64,000 bases of DNA from Microlunatus elymi (GCF_007362775.1 NZ_CP041692.1:1302001-1366000), one strand, 5' to 3'; shown: positions 21,810-31,149, counted from the stretch's first letter. Numbers and translations: made by a program. Notes: generated by a model not told the origin, from the letters alone.

Positions 21810-22541
21810 ATGGATACGGCTCATTTGATCTTGCTGCAGACCAACCTGCAGTGGGATCTGCAGCTCGAGCGGTTGCCGGAGCTCGGCGCCGCGCTGCTGC
21901 TGTCGCTGGCGATCGGCTTCGAACGGCAGGTGCGCGGCAAACAGGCGGGCGTTCGCACGCATGCCCTGGTGGGGTTGGGATCCGCGCTGTTCATGCTGGT
22001 GTCCAAGTACGGTTTCGCCGACCTGCTGGGCGTCCACGGCGTCAGCCTGGATCCGAGCCGAGTCGCCGCCCAGATCGTGTCCGGGATCGGCTTTCTCGGC
22101 GCCGGCATCATCGTCTTCCGTTCGGATGCGGTACGAGGTCTGACCACCGCGGCGTCGATCTGGCTGACCGCCGCGATCGGGATGGCCTGCGGCGGCAGCC
22201 TGTTCGTGCTGGCCGGGGTGGTGTCGGCCGCGTACTTCCTGGTGATCTTGATGGGTCCGCTGCTGCATCGTCTCAGCCACCGCAAGGGCGAGGCGGAGAT
22301 GCAGATCGAGTATCGCGACGGCCACGGTCTGCTCCGCGACATCGTCGAGGTGATCACCCAGCGCAGGTGGCGGATCTCCCGGCTGCGCACCGGCTCACAT
22401 CGCACCGACCCGGGCTACGTCGCGGTGTTCATCGCGGCCGAGGGCGGCACCGATCCCGGCGACCTGTTGGACGCCATCGCCAGCGTCGAGGGCGTGCGCT
22501 CGGTGGACTGGGCCGAGGATGACGACGACAACTCCAGCTAG
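21810..22541 (+). CDS. MgtC/SapB-family membrane protein
   Basis: A 243-residue protein from the ATG at 21810 with GGAGG five bases upstream. The N-terminal half has four or five helices with the MgtC family features LAIGFERQVRGKQAGVRTHALVG and GIGFLGAGIIV. The C-terminal half is a soluble ACT-like domain. Family members are inner-membrane proteins linked to magnesium-limited growth; the molecular activity is unsettled. Confidence 0.85.
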   Translation: MDTAHLILLQTNLQWDLQLERLPELGAALLLSLAIGFERQVRGKQAGVRTHALVGLGSALFMLVSKYGFADLLGVHGVSLDPSRVAAQIVSGIGFLGAGIIVFRSDAVRGLTTAASIWLTAAIGMACGGSLFVLAGVVSAAYFLVILMGPLLHRLSHRKGEAEMQIEYRDGHGLLRDIVEVITQRRWRISRLRTGSHRTDPGYVAVFIAAEGGTDPGDLLDAIASVEGVRSVDWAEDDDDNSS

Positions 22542-22609
22542 GAGTGGGTCTGGCAGCCGTCGTTGAAATGCGGCCACTGATCCGCAATTGCGGCGATAGA
22601 GTGCCATCT

Positions 22610-23002
22610 GTGCCGCACTATCGGATATCTCAGGCCGCCGGTCTGCTGGGCGTGAGCGACGACACCGTACGCCGTTGGATCGAGTCGAGCCGGTTGAAGG
22701 TCGTCGACGGCCCCGGGCCGACCCGGATCGACGGAGCCGAACTGGCCCGCCTGGCCCAACAGGTGGCGACCGAACCGACCGGCGGCGACCCGGTGGCCAC
22801 CAGTGCTCGCAATCGCTTCACCGGGCTGGTCACCCGGGTGGTCAAGGACGAGGTGATGGCCCAGGTCGACCTGCAGTGCGGCCCGTTTCGGGTCGTCTCG
22901 CTGATGTCGGCGGAGGCAGCCGATGATCTCGGGCTGGAGCCGGGAGTGCTGGCGGTGGCCGCGGTCAAGGCCACCACGGTCGTGGTCGAGGTGCCGCAAT
23001 GA
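22610..23002 (+). CDS. HTH-Mop (TOBE) molybdate-binding regulator
   Basis: About 130 residues. The N-terminal MerR/excisionase-type helix-turn-helix (YRISQAAGLLGVSDDTVRRWIE) is followed by one Mop/TOBE domain (NRFTGLVTRVVKDEVMAQVDL... VKATTVVVEV) that binds molybdate. Its stop overlaps the first ATG of modA (ATGA at 22999-23002), so it is the first gene of the molybdate operon and is a likely molybdate-responsive regulator of it. The start is GTG at 22610 or GTG at 22601. Confidence 0.82.
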   Translation: MPHYRISQAAGLLGVSDDTVRRWIESSRLKVVDGPGPTRIDGAELARLAQQVATEPTGGDPVATSARNRFTGLVTRVVKDEVMAQVDLQCGPFRVVSLMSAEAADDLGLEPGVLAVAAVKATTVVVEVPQ

Positions 23003-23865
23003 TCAACAACAGCGGGCTCAACGCCGGCACGATCAGCGGCAGGTGGATCGGCAACAGCATGATCAACAGCCGCCTGCAGAAAATGATCATGATCATCGCG
23101 GGCGTCCTGCTGGCGATCGCGGCCACCGGATGCGGTGATCAACAACCGGCCTCCGGCCGGCCGACCGCCGGCACCTCGGCGTCGGCGGTGACCGGCAAGA
23201 TCACCGTGTTGGCGGCGGCCTCACTGACCGAGTCGTTCAGCACCATCGGCAAGAATTTCGAGCAGGCTCACCCGGGCAGCACGGTGACCTTCTCCTTCGG
23301 TTCCAGTGCGACCCTGGCCACCGAGGTCAACCAGGGTGCGCCCGCCGACGTGCTGGCCACTGCCGACGAACGCACGATGAAGCTGGTGACCGACGCCGGC
23401 AACGCGTCCGCCAAACCGGCGATCTTCGCGACCAACACGCTCGAGATCGCTGTGCCAGCAGGAAACCCGGGACACGTCACCGGCCTGGCCGACTTCGCCG
23501 ACCCCAAGTACAAGACCGCCTTGTGTGCCAAGGAGGTGCCCTGCGGAGCGGCAGCGCAGAAGGTTTTCGCCGACGCCAAGATCACTCCGAAGCCGGTGAG
23601 CTACGAGACCGACGTCAAGGCCGCGTTGCAGAAGGTCGAACAGAACGAGGTGGACGCGGCACTGGTCTACAAGACCGATGTGGCGGCGGCCGGCGACAAG
23701 GTGCACGGGATCGACTTCCCCGAAGCGTCGTCGGTGGTGAACCAGTACCCGCTGGTCGCACTCAAGGACGCGAAGAATCCCGACGGAGCGGCCGCCTTCG
23801 TCGCGTACGTCCGGTCCGCCGCCGGCCAGCAGGTGCTGCAGGCGGCCGGCTTCGGCAAACCATGA
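22999..23865 (+). CDS. modA: Molybdate ABC transporter substrate-binding lipoprotein
   Basis: Binds molybdate/tungstate outside the membrane for the ModBC transporter. A lipoprotein signal ends LLAIAATGC. The mature protein has the ModA pattern ITVLAAASLTESFSTI, FSFGSSATLATEVNQGAPADV and VNQYPLVAL. The ATG at 22999 overlaps the regulator, but in-frame ATGs at 23059 and 23083 would give a more usual signal-peptide length. The extra 20-28 residues are low-complexity and include a repeated ATGATCAAC. Confidence 0.92.
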   Translation: MINNSGLNAGTISGRWIGNSMINSRLQKMIMIIAGVLLAIAATGCGDQQPASGRPTAGTSASAVTGKITVLAAASLTESFSTIGKNFEQAHPGSTVTFSFGSSATLATEVNQGAPADVLATADERTMKLVTDAGNASAKPAIFATNTLEIAVPAGNPGHVTGLADFADPKYKTALCAKEVPCGAAAQKVFADAKITPKPVSYETDVKAALQKVEQNEVDAALVYKTDVAAAGDKVHGIDFPEASSVVNQYPLVALKDAKNPDGAAAFVAYVRSAAGQQVLQAAGFGKP

Positions 23866-23887
23866 TCAACTGACGAGGCGACCGATC

Positions 23888-24688
23888 ATGACCTCCAGGA
23901 CCGCGACCGGCAGTCGACCTCCGGTGCTGCTGGCGATCCCGGCCATGATCGGGCTCGCGTTCCTGGTGCTGCCGCTGATCGGGTTGGTGGTCCGGGCTCC
24001 GTGGTCCGATGCCGGCTCGATCCTGCGCGGAGCCGACGCCTGGCTGGCGTTGCGGTTGTCGCTGATCACCGCCACCATCGCCACCGCACTGGTGTTGCTG
24101 CTCGGCGTCCCGCTGGCCTGGCTGCTGGCCAGGCCCGGCGGCCGGTTCCGCTCGCTGCTGAGGGCAGTGATCACGGTGCCGCTGGTGCTGCCGCCGGTGG
24201 TCGGCGGGGTTGCCCTGTTCACCGTGTTGGGCCGGTCGGGGATCATCGGCCGGCCGCTGTACGAGCTGACCGGCTTCGCCTTCCCGTTCACCCCGTACGC
24301 AGTGGTGCTGGCCCAGGCCTTCGTCGCACTGCCGTACCTGGTGCTGGCCGTCGAGGGCGCACTCCGGGCTGCCGATCGCCGCTACGAGGATGCCGCGCAG
24401 ACGCTCGGGGCGCGGCCGGTTACGGTGTTCTGGCGGGTCACGGTGCCGCTGATCGGACCCGGAATCGCCTCCGGCGCCGTACTGGCCTGGGCTCGTGCGC
24501 TGGGCGAATTCGGCGCCACGATCACCTTCGCCGGCAACTTTCCCGGCACCACCCAGACCATGCCGCTGGCGGTCTATCTCGCGCTGCAGACCGATCCGGA
24601 CGCCGCACTGCTGTTGTCGGTGCTGCTGCTGGCCGTCTCGGTCGCCGTGCTGGCCGTGCTTCGCGACCGCTGGGTGCGCTCATGGTGA
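23888..24688 (+). CDS. modB: Molybdate ABC transporter permease
   Basis: A 266-residue inner-membrane permease with the binding-protein-dependent EAA loop in EDAAQTLGARPVTVFWRV, followed by PLIGPGIASGAVLAWARALGEFGAT, characteristic of ModB. It lies 22 bases after modA and overlaps modC by 7 bases. Confidence 0.93.
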   Translation: MTSRTATGSRPPVLLAIPAMIGLAFLVLPLIGLVVRAPWSDAGSILRGADAWLALRLSLITATIATALVLLLGVPLAWLLARPGGRFRSLLRAVITVPLVLPPVVGGVALFTVLGRSGIIGRPLYELTGFAFPFTPYAVVLAQAFVALPYLVLAVEGALRAADRRYEDAAQTLGARPVTVFWRVTVPLIGPGIASGAVLAWARALGEFGATITFAGNFPGTTQTMPLAVYLALQTDPDAALLLSVLLLAVSVAVLAVLRDRWVRSW

Positions 24689-25773
24689 CGAAGCGAGGGG
24701 ACCGGGTGCCGGGGCTGCACGCCGACTTCCGGGTCCGTCGGGGCGACTTCACCCTCGACCTCCGGCTCGACGTCGCCGAGGGCGAGGTGATCGCCCTGGT
24801 CGGGCCGAACGGCGCCGGCAAATCCACCACCCTGCGGACGCTGGCCGGGCTGCTGCCACCTGACGCCGGCACCATCACCCTCGGTGACCGGATCCTGGAC
24901 GACGCCGGCAGCCATCGGCCCGCCCATCGCCGAGCGGTGGCGGTGGTCTTCCAGGACTATCTGCTGTTTCCGCATCTGACCGTGCTGGACAACGTTGCCT
25001 TCGGGCTGCGCGCGACCGGCGAGGGTCGTGCCGCCAGTCGCCGCCGAGCCCAGCACTGGCTGGCCCGGATGGACGCCGTAGAGCTCGCCGAGCTGCGGCC
25101 ACAGCAGTTGTCCGGCGGCCAGGCTCAGCGGGTCGCACTGGCCCGGGCGCTGGCGACCGACCCCGAATTGTTGTTGCTGGACGAGCCGCTGGCCGCGCTC
25201 GATGCGCGCACCCGGTTGACCGTACGCGGTGAGCTGCGGCGGCACCTGGCCGACTTCCCGGGCGCGGCGATCGTGATCACCCACGATCCGACCGATGCCG
25301 CAGTGCTCGCGGATCGGCTGGTGGTGATCGAGCACGGGAAAGTGGTGCAGACCGGGACCCGGGAGCAGGTCGCCGGCCGGCCGCGTACCGACTATGTCGC
25401 TCGGCTGGTCGGCCTCAACCTGCTGATCGGCGACGGTGTTGATCATGGAGTCCGGCTGGACGACGGGACCATGATCAACACCGGTCGTACGGTGTCGGGG
25501 CGGTTGTTCGCAGCCTTCCGACCGGCCGCGGTCGCGCTCTGGCGGGAACGCCCCGAAGGCAGTCCGCGCAACGTCTGGCCGGTGCTGGTCGACGGCCTGG
25601 AACCGATCGGGGACAGTGTCCGGGTCGAGTTGATCATCGGCGCGCGGCCCGGCGGGCAGACCATGATCGCCGAGATCACCCCGGCCGCGGTCGCCGAGCT
25701 GGGACTCGATCACGGCCATCGGCTGTGGGCCAGCCTGAAGGCGTCCGAGATCGAGGTCTATCCGGCCGATTGA
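24682..25773 (+). CDS. modC: Molybdate ABC transporter ATP-binding protein
   Basis: 363 residues. Walker A GPNGAGKS, Q-loop VVFQDYLLFPHL, signature LSGGQAQRVALARAL, Walker B LLLLDEPLAALD and switch His ITHDPTD are all intact. A C-terminal TOBE-like domain follows (about residues 245-360). The ATG at 24682 overlaps modB, giving a coupled modA-modB-modC operon. Confidence 0.92.
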   Translation: MVTKRGDRVPGLHADFRVRRGDFTLDLRLDVAEGEVIALVGPNGAGKSTTLRTLAGLLPPDAGTITLGDRILDDAGSHRPAHRRAVAVVFQDYLLFPHLTVLDNVAFGLRATGEGRAASRRRAQHWLARMDAVELAELRPQQLSGGQAQRVALARALATDPELLLLDEPLAALDARTRLTVRGELRRHLADFPGAAIVITHDPTDAAVLADRLVVIEHGKVVQTGTREQVAGRPRTDYVARLVGLNLLIGDGVDHGVRLDDGTMINTGRTVSGRLFAAFRPAAVALWRERPEGSPRNVWPVLVDGLEPIGDSVRVELIIGARPGGQTMIAEITPAAVAELGLDHGHRLWASLKASEIEVYPAD

Positions 25774-25950
25774 GGCACACTTCCCGGCGTTTTCGGTGAC
25801 GCCGATCCGAGAACGCAAGCATGATCGAGGTCACAGGATTGATGCTGCGGAAACCGCACCTTCACCGAACCTTCAGTCCCGCGGACGATTCACAGGAAAG
25901 TCATGGGCGCTGAATGGTCGCCGGGTGCATCCGGCTATTAGACAGGATGG

Positions 25951-26991
25951 GTGAAATCCCCAGCTGAGCACCCGACCGACCCGCGACACCTGGCTGGTCA
26001 GCCGTCGAACGGGCAGCAGTCCAACGGCCGCAGAGTCGGCCGGCGGGCGCTGCTGATCGGCGGGATCGCGCTGGTTCCGGTGGTGGCATTCGGCTCCTAC
26101 GAAGCCTGGTCGCTGACCCACGGACTCGACCAACTGAAGCGGACCGTCGACCTGCCCAAGGCGACCAACCGGGGATCTGACTCGGCTACCGCAACCGACC
26201 CGGACAAGGGCAAGGCCGTCGATGTGTTGCTGCTCGGCTCGGACAGTCGCGATCAGTCGCAGAGCCTGGAGGGCAAGGCCGGCGACGGACGCAGCGACAC
26301 GATCATGCTGCTGCATCTGGACGCCGACCGGAAGCACGCCTACCTGATCTCGTTCCCCCGCGACATGTGGGTGAACATACCCGGCCACGGCGACAACAAG
26401 ATCAATGCCGCGTACTCCTACGGCGGCACCGAACTGGTGGCCGAGACGATCAACGAGCTGACCGGTATCACCATCGACCATGCCGCGGTGATCGACTTCT
26501 CCGGATTCGCCGATCTGACCGAGGCGGTCGGCGGCGTGACCGTCGACAACACGCAGGCGTTCAGCACCCACGGCTTCAACTATCCGAAGGGCAAGATCAC
26601 CATCTCGGGCAAGAAGGCGCTCTGGTTCGTACGGGAGCGGCATGCGCTGGCCGACGGCGACTTCGACCGCGCAGCGAATCAGCGCAAGGTGGTCAAGGCG
26701 TTGGTGGCCAAGATCGCCGGCCCGTCGGTCCTGGCCAACCCGGCCAAACTTTCCGCCGTCGTCTCCAAGCTGGCCAAGTACGTCACGGTCGACTCCGGTC
26801 TGACCGACGAGGCGATCCTCGGGCTGGCCGCGTCGATGAAGGACGCCTCACGGTCGCTGGTCACCCTGCAGGCGCCGGTGTCCGGCACCTCGATGATCGA
26901 CGGTCAGTCGGTGGACGTGGTCGACACCAAGAAGATGAAGCGGCTCGCGGCCGCGTTGCAGAAGGACAACCTCGCGTCGTACGCGGCTTGA
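25951..26991 (+). CDS. LytR-CpsA-Psr (LCP) family cell-wall glycopolymer ligase
   Basis: A 346-residue membrane-anchored protein with one N-terminal transmembrane helix (ALLIGGIALVPVVAFGSYEA) and an extracytoplasmic LCP domain beginning VDVLLLGSDSRD. Arginine and aspartate motifs (GRSDTIMLLHLDADRKHAYLIS and SFPRDMWV) and VRERHALADGDFDRAANQ are typical of the pyrophosphate-binding pocket. LCP enzymes attach teichoic-acid-like or arabinogalactan polymers to peptidoglycan. The GTG start at 25951 leaves a short cytoplasmic tail. Confidence 0.9.
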   Translation: MKSPAEHPTDPRHLAGQPSNGQQSNGRRVGRRALLIGGIALVPVVAFGSYEAWSLTHGLDQLKRTVDLPKATNRGSDSATATDPDKGKAVDVLLLGSDSRDQSQSLEGKAGDGRSDTIMLLHLDADRKHAYLISFPRDMWVNIPGHGDNKINAAYSYGGTELVAETINELTGITIDHAAVIDFSGFADLTEAVGGVTVDNTQAFSTHGFNYPKGKITISGKKALWFVRERHALADGDFDRAANQRKVVKALVAKIAGPSVLANPAKLSAVVSKLAKYVTVDSGLTDEAILGLAASMKDASRSLVTLQAPVSGTSMIDGQSVDVVDTKKMKRLAAALQKDNLASYAA

Positions 26992-27225
26992 TTCGCGGTC
27001 GAGGTGGGCGCCGCTGCCGCGATCTGCGCTGGCGTCCCACGGAGGGCCCCGCACCCCCGCCCCGCTCACCCTCCACGGCCATCTCGCCGCGGTTCCTCCG
27101 CTGCGCTGCGGAACCGGCCTCGCTTCGCTCGGCGGGAGGTGCAACGTGGCGGTTGTGGTTCGCCTTGAGCAAGGTCGCTACATCACGACACCAGATTCCG
27201 ACGACTCGGCGATTAGGGTGTTCCG

Positions 27226-27948
27226 GTGTTCGGAACCGGAGAGCAGCGCGTCGAGACCGTCAACGTCGGACGGCCACAACCCAACCCCCACAAGGAAAAC
27301 CTCAGTACCGGGATCGGCAAGCAGCCGGTGGCCGGCCGGATCGAGGTGCGTGCACCCGGCGCGAAGCATGGCGGGTTGGGCAGTGGGCTGGTCGGCGACT
27401 TCATCGGTGACAAGGCCAACCACGGCGGCGACGATCAGGCGGTCTACTCGTTCGCCCGGGAGGACCTGGACAGCTGGCAGCAGCGGCTCGGCCGCGAGCT
27501 GCCGAACGGGTTCTTCGGCGAGAATCTGACCACCGTCGGGATCGACGTCAATCAGGCCCGGATCGGCGAGCGGTGGCTGATCGGCCCCAATCCCGGAAGC
27601 CCGAACCCCGGAAGCCCGGATGATGATCAGGTCGAGCTCGAGGTCACCTGCCCGAGGATCCCTTGCTCGACCTTCCGTGGGCGGGTGGGGGAGAAGGGCT
27701 GGCTGCGCACCTTCACTCTGGTGGCCCGGCCGGGCGCGTACCTGAAAGTGATCAAGCCGGGCCGGATCGGCGCGGGTGATTCGATCGCGATCAGCCGCGT
27801 TCCCGATCACGATGTGACGGTGTCTCTGGTCTTTCGCGCCACCACCACCGAACGCGAACTGCTGCCCGAACTGCTGGCTGCGGGCGACGATCTGTCCGCC
27901 GAACTGCGCCAGGTGGTCGCCGACCGCGGCGGTTGGGACCTGATCTGA
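27226..27948 (+). CDS. MOSC domain-containing protein (YiiM-like)
   Basis: A 240-residue protein with the MOSC beta-barrel pattern. GDKANHGGDDQAVYSF, the conserved cysteine in CPRIPCSTF, and the HPHKEN-like start are typical of stand-alone YiiM-type proteins. These bind a molybdenum cofactor and reduce N-hydroxylated compounds. A short NPGSPNPGSP repeat at about 27590-27620 is an insertion in a loop. The nearby modABC operon fits a molybdenum theme, though the genes are separated by lcp. Confidence 0.85.
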   Translation: MFGTGEQRVETVNVGRPQPNPHKENLSTGIGKQPVAGRIEVRAPGAKHGGLGSGLVGDFIGDKANHGGDDQAVYSFAREDLDSWQQRLGRELPNGFFGENLTTVGIDVNQARIGERWLIGPNPGSPNPGSPDDDQVELEVTCPRIPCSTFRGRVGEKGWLRTFTLVARPGAYLKVIKPGRIGAGDSIAISRVPDHDVTVSLVFRATTTERELLPELLAAGDDLSAELRQVVADRGGWDLI

Positions 27949-28040
27949 CCGAGGACCGGTCACTTCGCCCGGGCGCTTCTGCGTTGGAAGGTCCTGGCGT
28001 CGTTCGGTAACCGGGGTCGTGGTACGGCGACACCGGTACG

Positions 28041-28110
28041 GTTCCCGCGCAGGTATGGTTCACCCGCGCATGCTCCAACGTGCGCGGGAGCGCCGACGGT
28101 GCGCGGGAAG
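28041..28110. repeat. 70-bp TTCCCGC hairpin element, copy 4
   Basis: Arms GTTCCCGCGCA / TGCGCGGGAA, with an inner dyad CCGCGCA...TGCGCGG. Exactly 70 bases. It lies between the MOSC gene and the convergent patatin gene. Confidence 0.75.
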
Positions 28111-28183
28111 CCGGGTGGTGGTTTCGAGGGTGCGCGGGTGCTATTCGGCAAGGATCCCTGTGTAGACAGCGATATCGGTGCTG

Positions 28184-29683
28184 TCAGCTCCACTCGGCCG
28201 GGATCGGCACGTCGAAGTTGTGCGGCTCGAAGTCCTTCCACCAGTCCGGTGCCTCGGGCGGTAGCAGATCGGCGTCGACCCGGGCGACAAGATCACGAAG
28301 CCGCTGCTTGAGCTTGATCAACTCGGTCAGCTCGGGCGCCCGCTCCGGGTCCACAACCGGACGTTGTGTCGCCTGCTGGGCCGCGATCACCCAGCGCAGC
28401 GCGTGTGCTTCGGTGGCGTCCGGATCGAGTGCCGGCACGTCGGCCGGGGTGACGAACAACGTACGTTCCAGCTCCCAGATGTCGCGGCGCAGCTCGAACA
28501 GCTCGCGTACCAGGTCGGACTGGCCCGCCGGTGCCTTGCGTACGGCTTCGGCGGCACGGGCGTAGCCGTAGTCGATCGAGATCGCGGTCAGGCCGGGATC
28601 GACGGTGAGCACGTCGTGCAGGTTGAGTTCCGGCTGGATCAGGATCGCGCCGTCGCGGTGCGCGCCGGCCACCTCGTCGCGTAGCTCCTCGTCGGTCATG
28701 ATGTCGCCGGTGGCCCTGATCGCGACCGACAACAGATCCGCGTTCTGATAGCTGGTCTCGACCGGCACGCCGAGCGGATTGGCCACGATCGCGTAGCAGG
28801 TGGTGACGCCGAGCCGTTTGGTCGCGATCCGGGTCGGCAGGTTCTCCCGAACGCCGCCGTCGACGTAGGTCTCACCGCCGAGGCGGACGGGTTCGAAGAC
28901 CGCCGGGATCGCGCAGGAAGCCATGATCGCGTCGGCGAGATCGATCGGCCGGTCCTGACCGACCCCGGACGGGAAGGGGTTGTTCTGGCGGTCGACCATG
29001 CTGCCCTGCTCGGTCACGTACCGCAGTTCACCGGTCTCCAGGCTGACGGTGGCGATCCGCAGCTGGACTCCGGAGTCGGGGATCCGGGAGGAGACGAAGA
29101 TGCCGCCGTCGATCAGGCGGTCCATGATCGGGCCGATCCGGTACAACGACCGTTCCTTGGTCATGCTCTGGATCAGGCTGGACAGTTGCGGCCGGACCCG
29201 GCTGACCTCGCGCAGGGTGCTGAGCACCTCGACCATGCCGAGCGACCGCCCTCCCGAGGTGCCCGAGTCCGGGTCGCGCGGATCGGGGGAGCGGCGGCTG
29301 ACCCGCTGCAAGGTCCGCCCGATCGCTCCGGGCTCCTGTTTCTGCAGCGACATCCATTCCAGGCCGCGTTGGCTGAGGATGTCGAACCAGGCGTTGGCGG
29401 TGAACATCTCGTTGCTGCTGCGCATCGCCCGCCAGACGTCGGTCAGTTCGGTGAGCAGTCGGCGCTGACCGGCGGCATCGGAGGTCTGCGCCAGGATCGA
29501 GGCGAGGATCGAACCGGCCGAGGTCCCGACCATGATCTGCGGGTTGATGCCGACCTCGTCGTACAGGTAGCGCAGCGCGCCCAGCTCGAAGTCCGCCCGC
29601 GATCCGCCGCCGCTGAGCACCAGGCCGGTGACCCGGCGGCGAAAGCGGCTCCGAATCTTGCCGGCGATGTCTGTCAGACGCAC
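28184..29683 (-). CDS. Patatin-like phospholipase
   Basis: A 499-residue protein with the patatin catalytic dyad. The nucleophile Ser is in VGTSAGSIL (GxSxG), the Asp is in TYVDGGVREN (DGG), and the oxyanion hole is in LSGGGSRADFELGAL. The usual GGGxRG reads GGGSRA, so the second glycine-rich turn is altered. Family members hydrolyse acyl chains of lipids at the membrane. The C-terminal 150 residues are helical and less conserved. GTG start at 29683. Confidence 0.88.
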   Translation of the reverse strand: MRLTDIAGKIRSRFRRRVTGLVLSGGGSRADFELGALRYLYDEVGINPQIMVGTSAGSILASILAQTSDAAGQRRLLTELTDVWRAMRSSNEMFTANAWFDILSQRGLEWMSLQKQEPGAIGRTLQRVSRRSPDPRDPDSGTSGGRSLGMVEVLSTLREVSRVRPQLSSLIQSMTKERSLYRIGPIMDRLIDGGIFVSSRIPDSGVQLRIATVSLETGELRYVTEQGSMVDRQNNPFPSGVGQDRPIDLADAIMASCAIPAVFEPVRLGGETYVDGGVRENLPTRIATKRLGVTTCYAIVANPLGVPVETSYQNADLLSVAIRATGDIMTDEELRDEVAGAHRDGAILIQPELNLHDVLTVDPGLTAISIDYGYARAAEAVRKAPAGQSDLVRELFELRRDIWELERTLFVTPADVPALDPDATEAHALRWVIAAQQATQRPVVDPERAPELTELIKLKQRLRDLVARVDADLLPPEAPDWWKDFEPHNFDVPIPAEWS

Positions 29684-29747
29684 CCTGCCGACCCTAATCG
29701 TGACCGGTCGGGAATAGGGCGGCCTAGCGGATGAGTTGCGGCCCGGT

Positions 29748-30626
29748 GTGACTGATCAACAGCAGACAACAACACCCGACGCTCGCCAGAGCGGCACCTT
29801 CGAGATCAAGGACTTGGGCGCGGTGACGCGGCTCGGCTTCGGTGCGATGCGGATCACCGGCCCCGGCATCTGGGGCGAGCCGGCCGACCGTGAGCAGGCC
29901 CGGCAGGTCGTCCGCCGCGCGGTCGAACTCGGCGTCGACTTCATCGACACCGCCGACGCGTACGGGCCGAACGTCAGCGAGGAGATCCTGGCCGAGGCGC
30001 TGCACCCCTACGACGGGGTGAAGATCGCGACCAAGATCGGCAACACCCGGCAGGGTCCGGACCAGTGGGCCGCCGTCGGCCGACCGGAGTATCTGCGGCA
30101 GGCCGTCGAGTTGATCCTGCGCCGGCTGAAGGTGGACAAGATCGACCTGTTGCAACTGCACCGGATCGACGCCCAGGTGCCGGCCGAGGCGCAGTTCGAG
30201 GCGCTGGCCGCGTTCCAGGCCGAGGGCAAGGTCGGCGCGCTCGGCCTGTCCGAGGTGAGCGTGGCCGAGATCGAGCGGGCGAGCGAGTTCTTCACCGTCG
30301 CCACCGTGCAGAACCGTTACAACCTGACCGATCGCAAGTCCGAGGACGTACTGGAGTACAGCGAAGAGCACGGCATCGGCTTCATCCCGTGGGCGCCGAT
30401 CTCGTCCGGTCAACTCGCCGCGCCCGGGGGCCCGGTCGCCGAGGCCGCCGAGCGACTGGGAGCGACGCCGTCCCAGATCGCGCTGGCCTGGCTACTGCGC
30501 CGTTCGCCGGCGATGCTGCCGATCCCCGGTACCGGCTCGAGCGCGCACCTGGAGGAGAACCTCGGCGCCGCGTCGGTCCGACTCGACGACGAGGCGTACG
30601 AGTCGATCGCTGCCGCCGTCCGCTGA
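29748..30626 (+). CDS. Aldo/keto reductase
   Basis: About 292 residues forming a TIM-barrel NADPH-dependent oxidoreductase. The catalytic tetrad is visible: Asp/Tyr in FIDTADAYGPN, Lys in KIATKIGN, His in LLQLHRIDA. The C-terminal cofactor segment PIPGTGSSAHLEENLGA is intact. The GTG at 29748 is preferred over the TTG at 29736. Substrate unknown. Confidence 0.88.
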   Translation: MTDQQQTTTPDARQSGTFEIKDLGAVTRLGFGAMRITGPGIWGEPADREQARQVVRRAVELGVDFIDTADAYGPNVSEEILAEALHPYDGVKIATKIGNTRQGPDQWAAVGRPEYLRQAVELILRRLKVDKIDLLQLHRIDAQVPAEAQFEALAAFQAEGKVGALGLSEVSVAEIERASEFFTVATVQNRYNLTDRKSEDVLEYSEEHGIGFIPWAPISSGQLAAPGGPVAEAAERLGATPSQIALAWLLRRSPAMLPIPGTGSSAHLEENLGAASVRLDDEAYESIAAAVR

Positions 30627-30660
30627 CCTCCGGCTCCGGCCCGGCTCCCCAACCGATCCC

Positions 30661-30730
30661 GTTCCCGCGCACCCACGGTGCAGCCGCGCAGGTTCGAACC
30701 TGCGCCGCAGCGCCGCCGGTGCGCGGGAAC
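30661..30730. repeat. 70-bp TTCCCGC hairpin element, copy 5
   Basis: The most symmetrical copy: arms GTTCCCGCGCACC / GGTGCGCGGGAAC and a perfect inner dyad GCGCAGGTTCGAACCTGCGC. Confidence 0.8.
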
Positions 30731-30879
30731 GGTGGTTGGTGCGGGTCGGCGCGGGCGAGCCGTAGCCGGGCCCCGCGGGGACGATGCTTGTTGCGTGGCC
30801 ACGTACGCTGCTCGATGGGTCCGACACGTGTCCGATCAGGTCGTTCAGGTACCCAGCCGCAGCGGTCCGGAGCGCTATT

Positions 30880-30908
30880 TTGACCCTCCGCACCTCAGCG
30901 GATAACCT
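30880..30908 (+). promoter_or_regulatory. Candidate str-operon promoter
   Basis: TTGACC (30880-30885), a 17-base spacer and TAACCT (30903-30908) match the sigma70-type consensus of actinobacteria. It lies about 240 bases upstream of rpsL. Confidence 0.5.
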
Positions 30909-30916
30909 TGTCCCTT

Positions 30917-30937
30917 GTGTTCGGGCTTGCCCGACAC
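30917..30937 (+). other. Leader hairpin after the str promoter
   Basis: TCGGGC and GCCCGA (30921-30934) flank a two-base loop, with GTG/CAC extending the stem. It would lie at the very 5' end of the transcript. Confidence 0.35.
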
Positions 30938-31149
30938 TTTGCGCGTGCCCGTGCGCGCCGCCCGAAGCCTGTGGTTGGGGTTGCTTTCGCCCCGAACGCA
31001 TCCGTGCGGTGTGATGCGTCAAGTACCGTCCCGATTCATTTCGCCCGTTACCGGGCTGCACGATCGGGCCCGGCCTTGCTCGTCATGCAGGAGGGGCTCG
31101 TGCATGTACGAAGTACGAGCAGGTCAATTCCAGAACAGAGAGAGAAGCG

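Larger units (their letters stand above)
30627..31149. other. Leader and intergenic region upstream of rpsL
   Basis: 523 bases with no supported gene. It contains the 70-bp hairpin element at 30661, a good promoter candidate at 30880-30908, a GC hairpin just downstream of it and about 210 bases of untranslated leader. Confidence 0.6.

Noticed and set aside
30661-30730. tRNA gene (contains GGTTCGAACC)
   Set aside because: The GTTCGAAC stretch is the centre of the inner palindrome; no cloverleaf, anticodon arm or acceptor stem can be formed.
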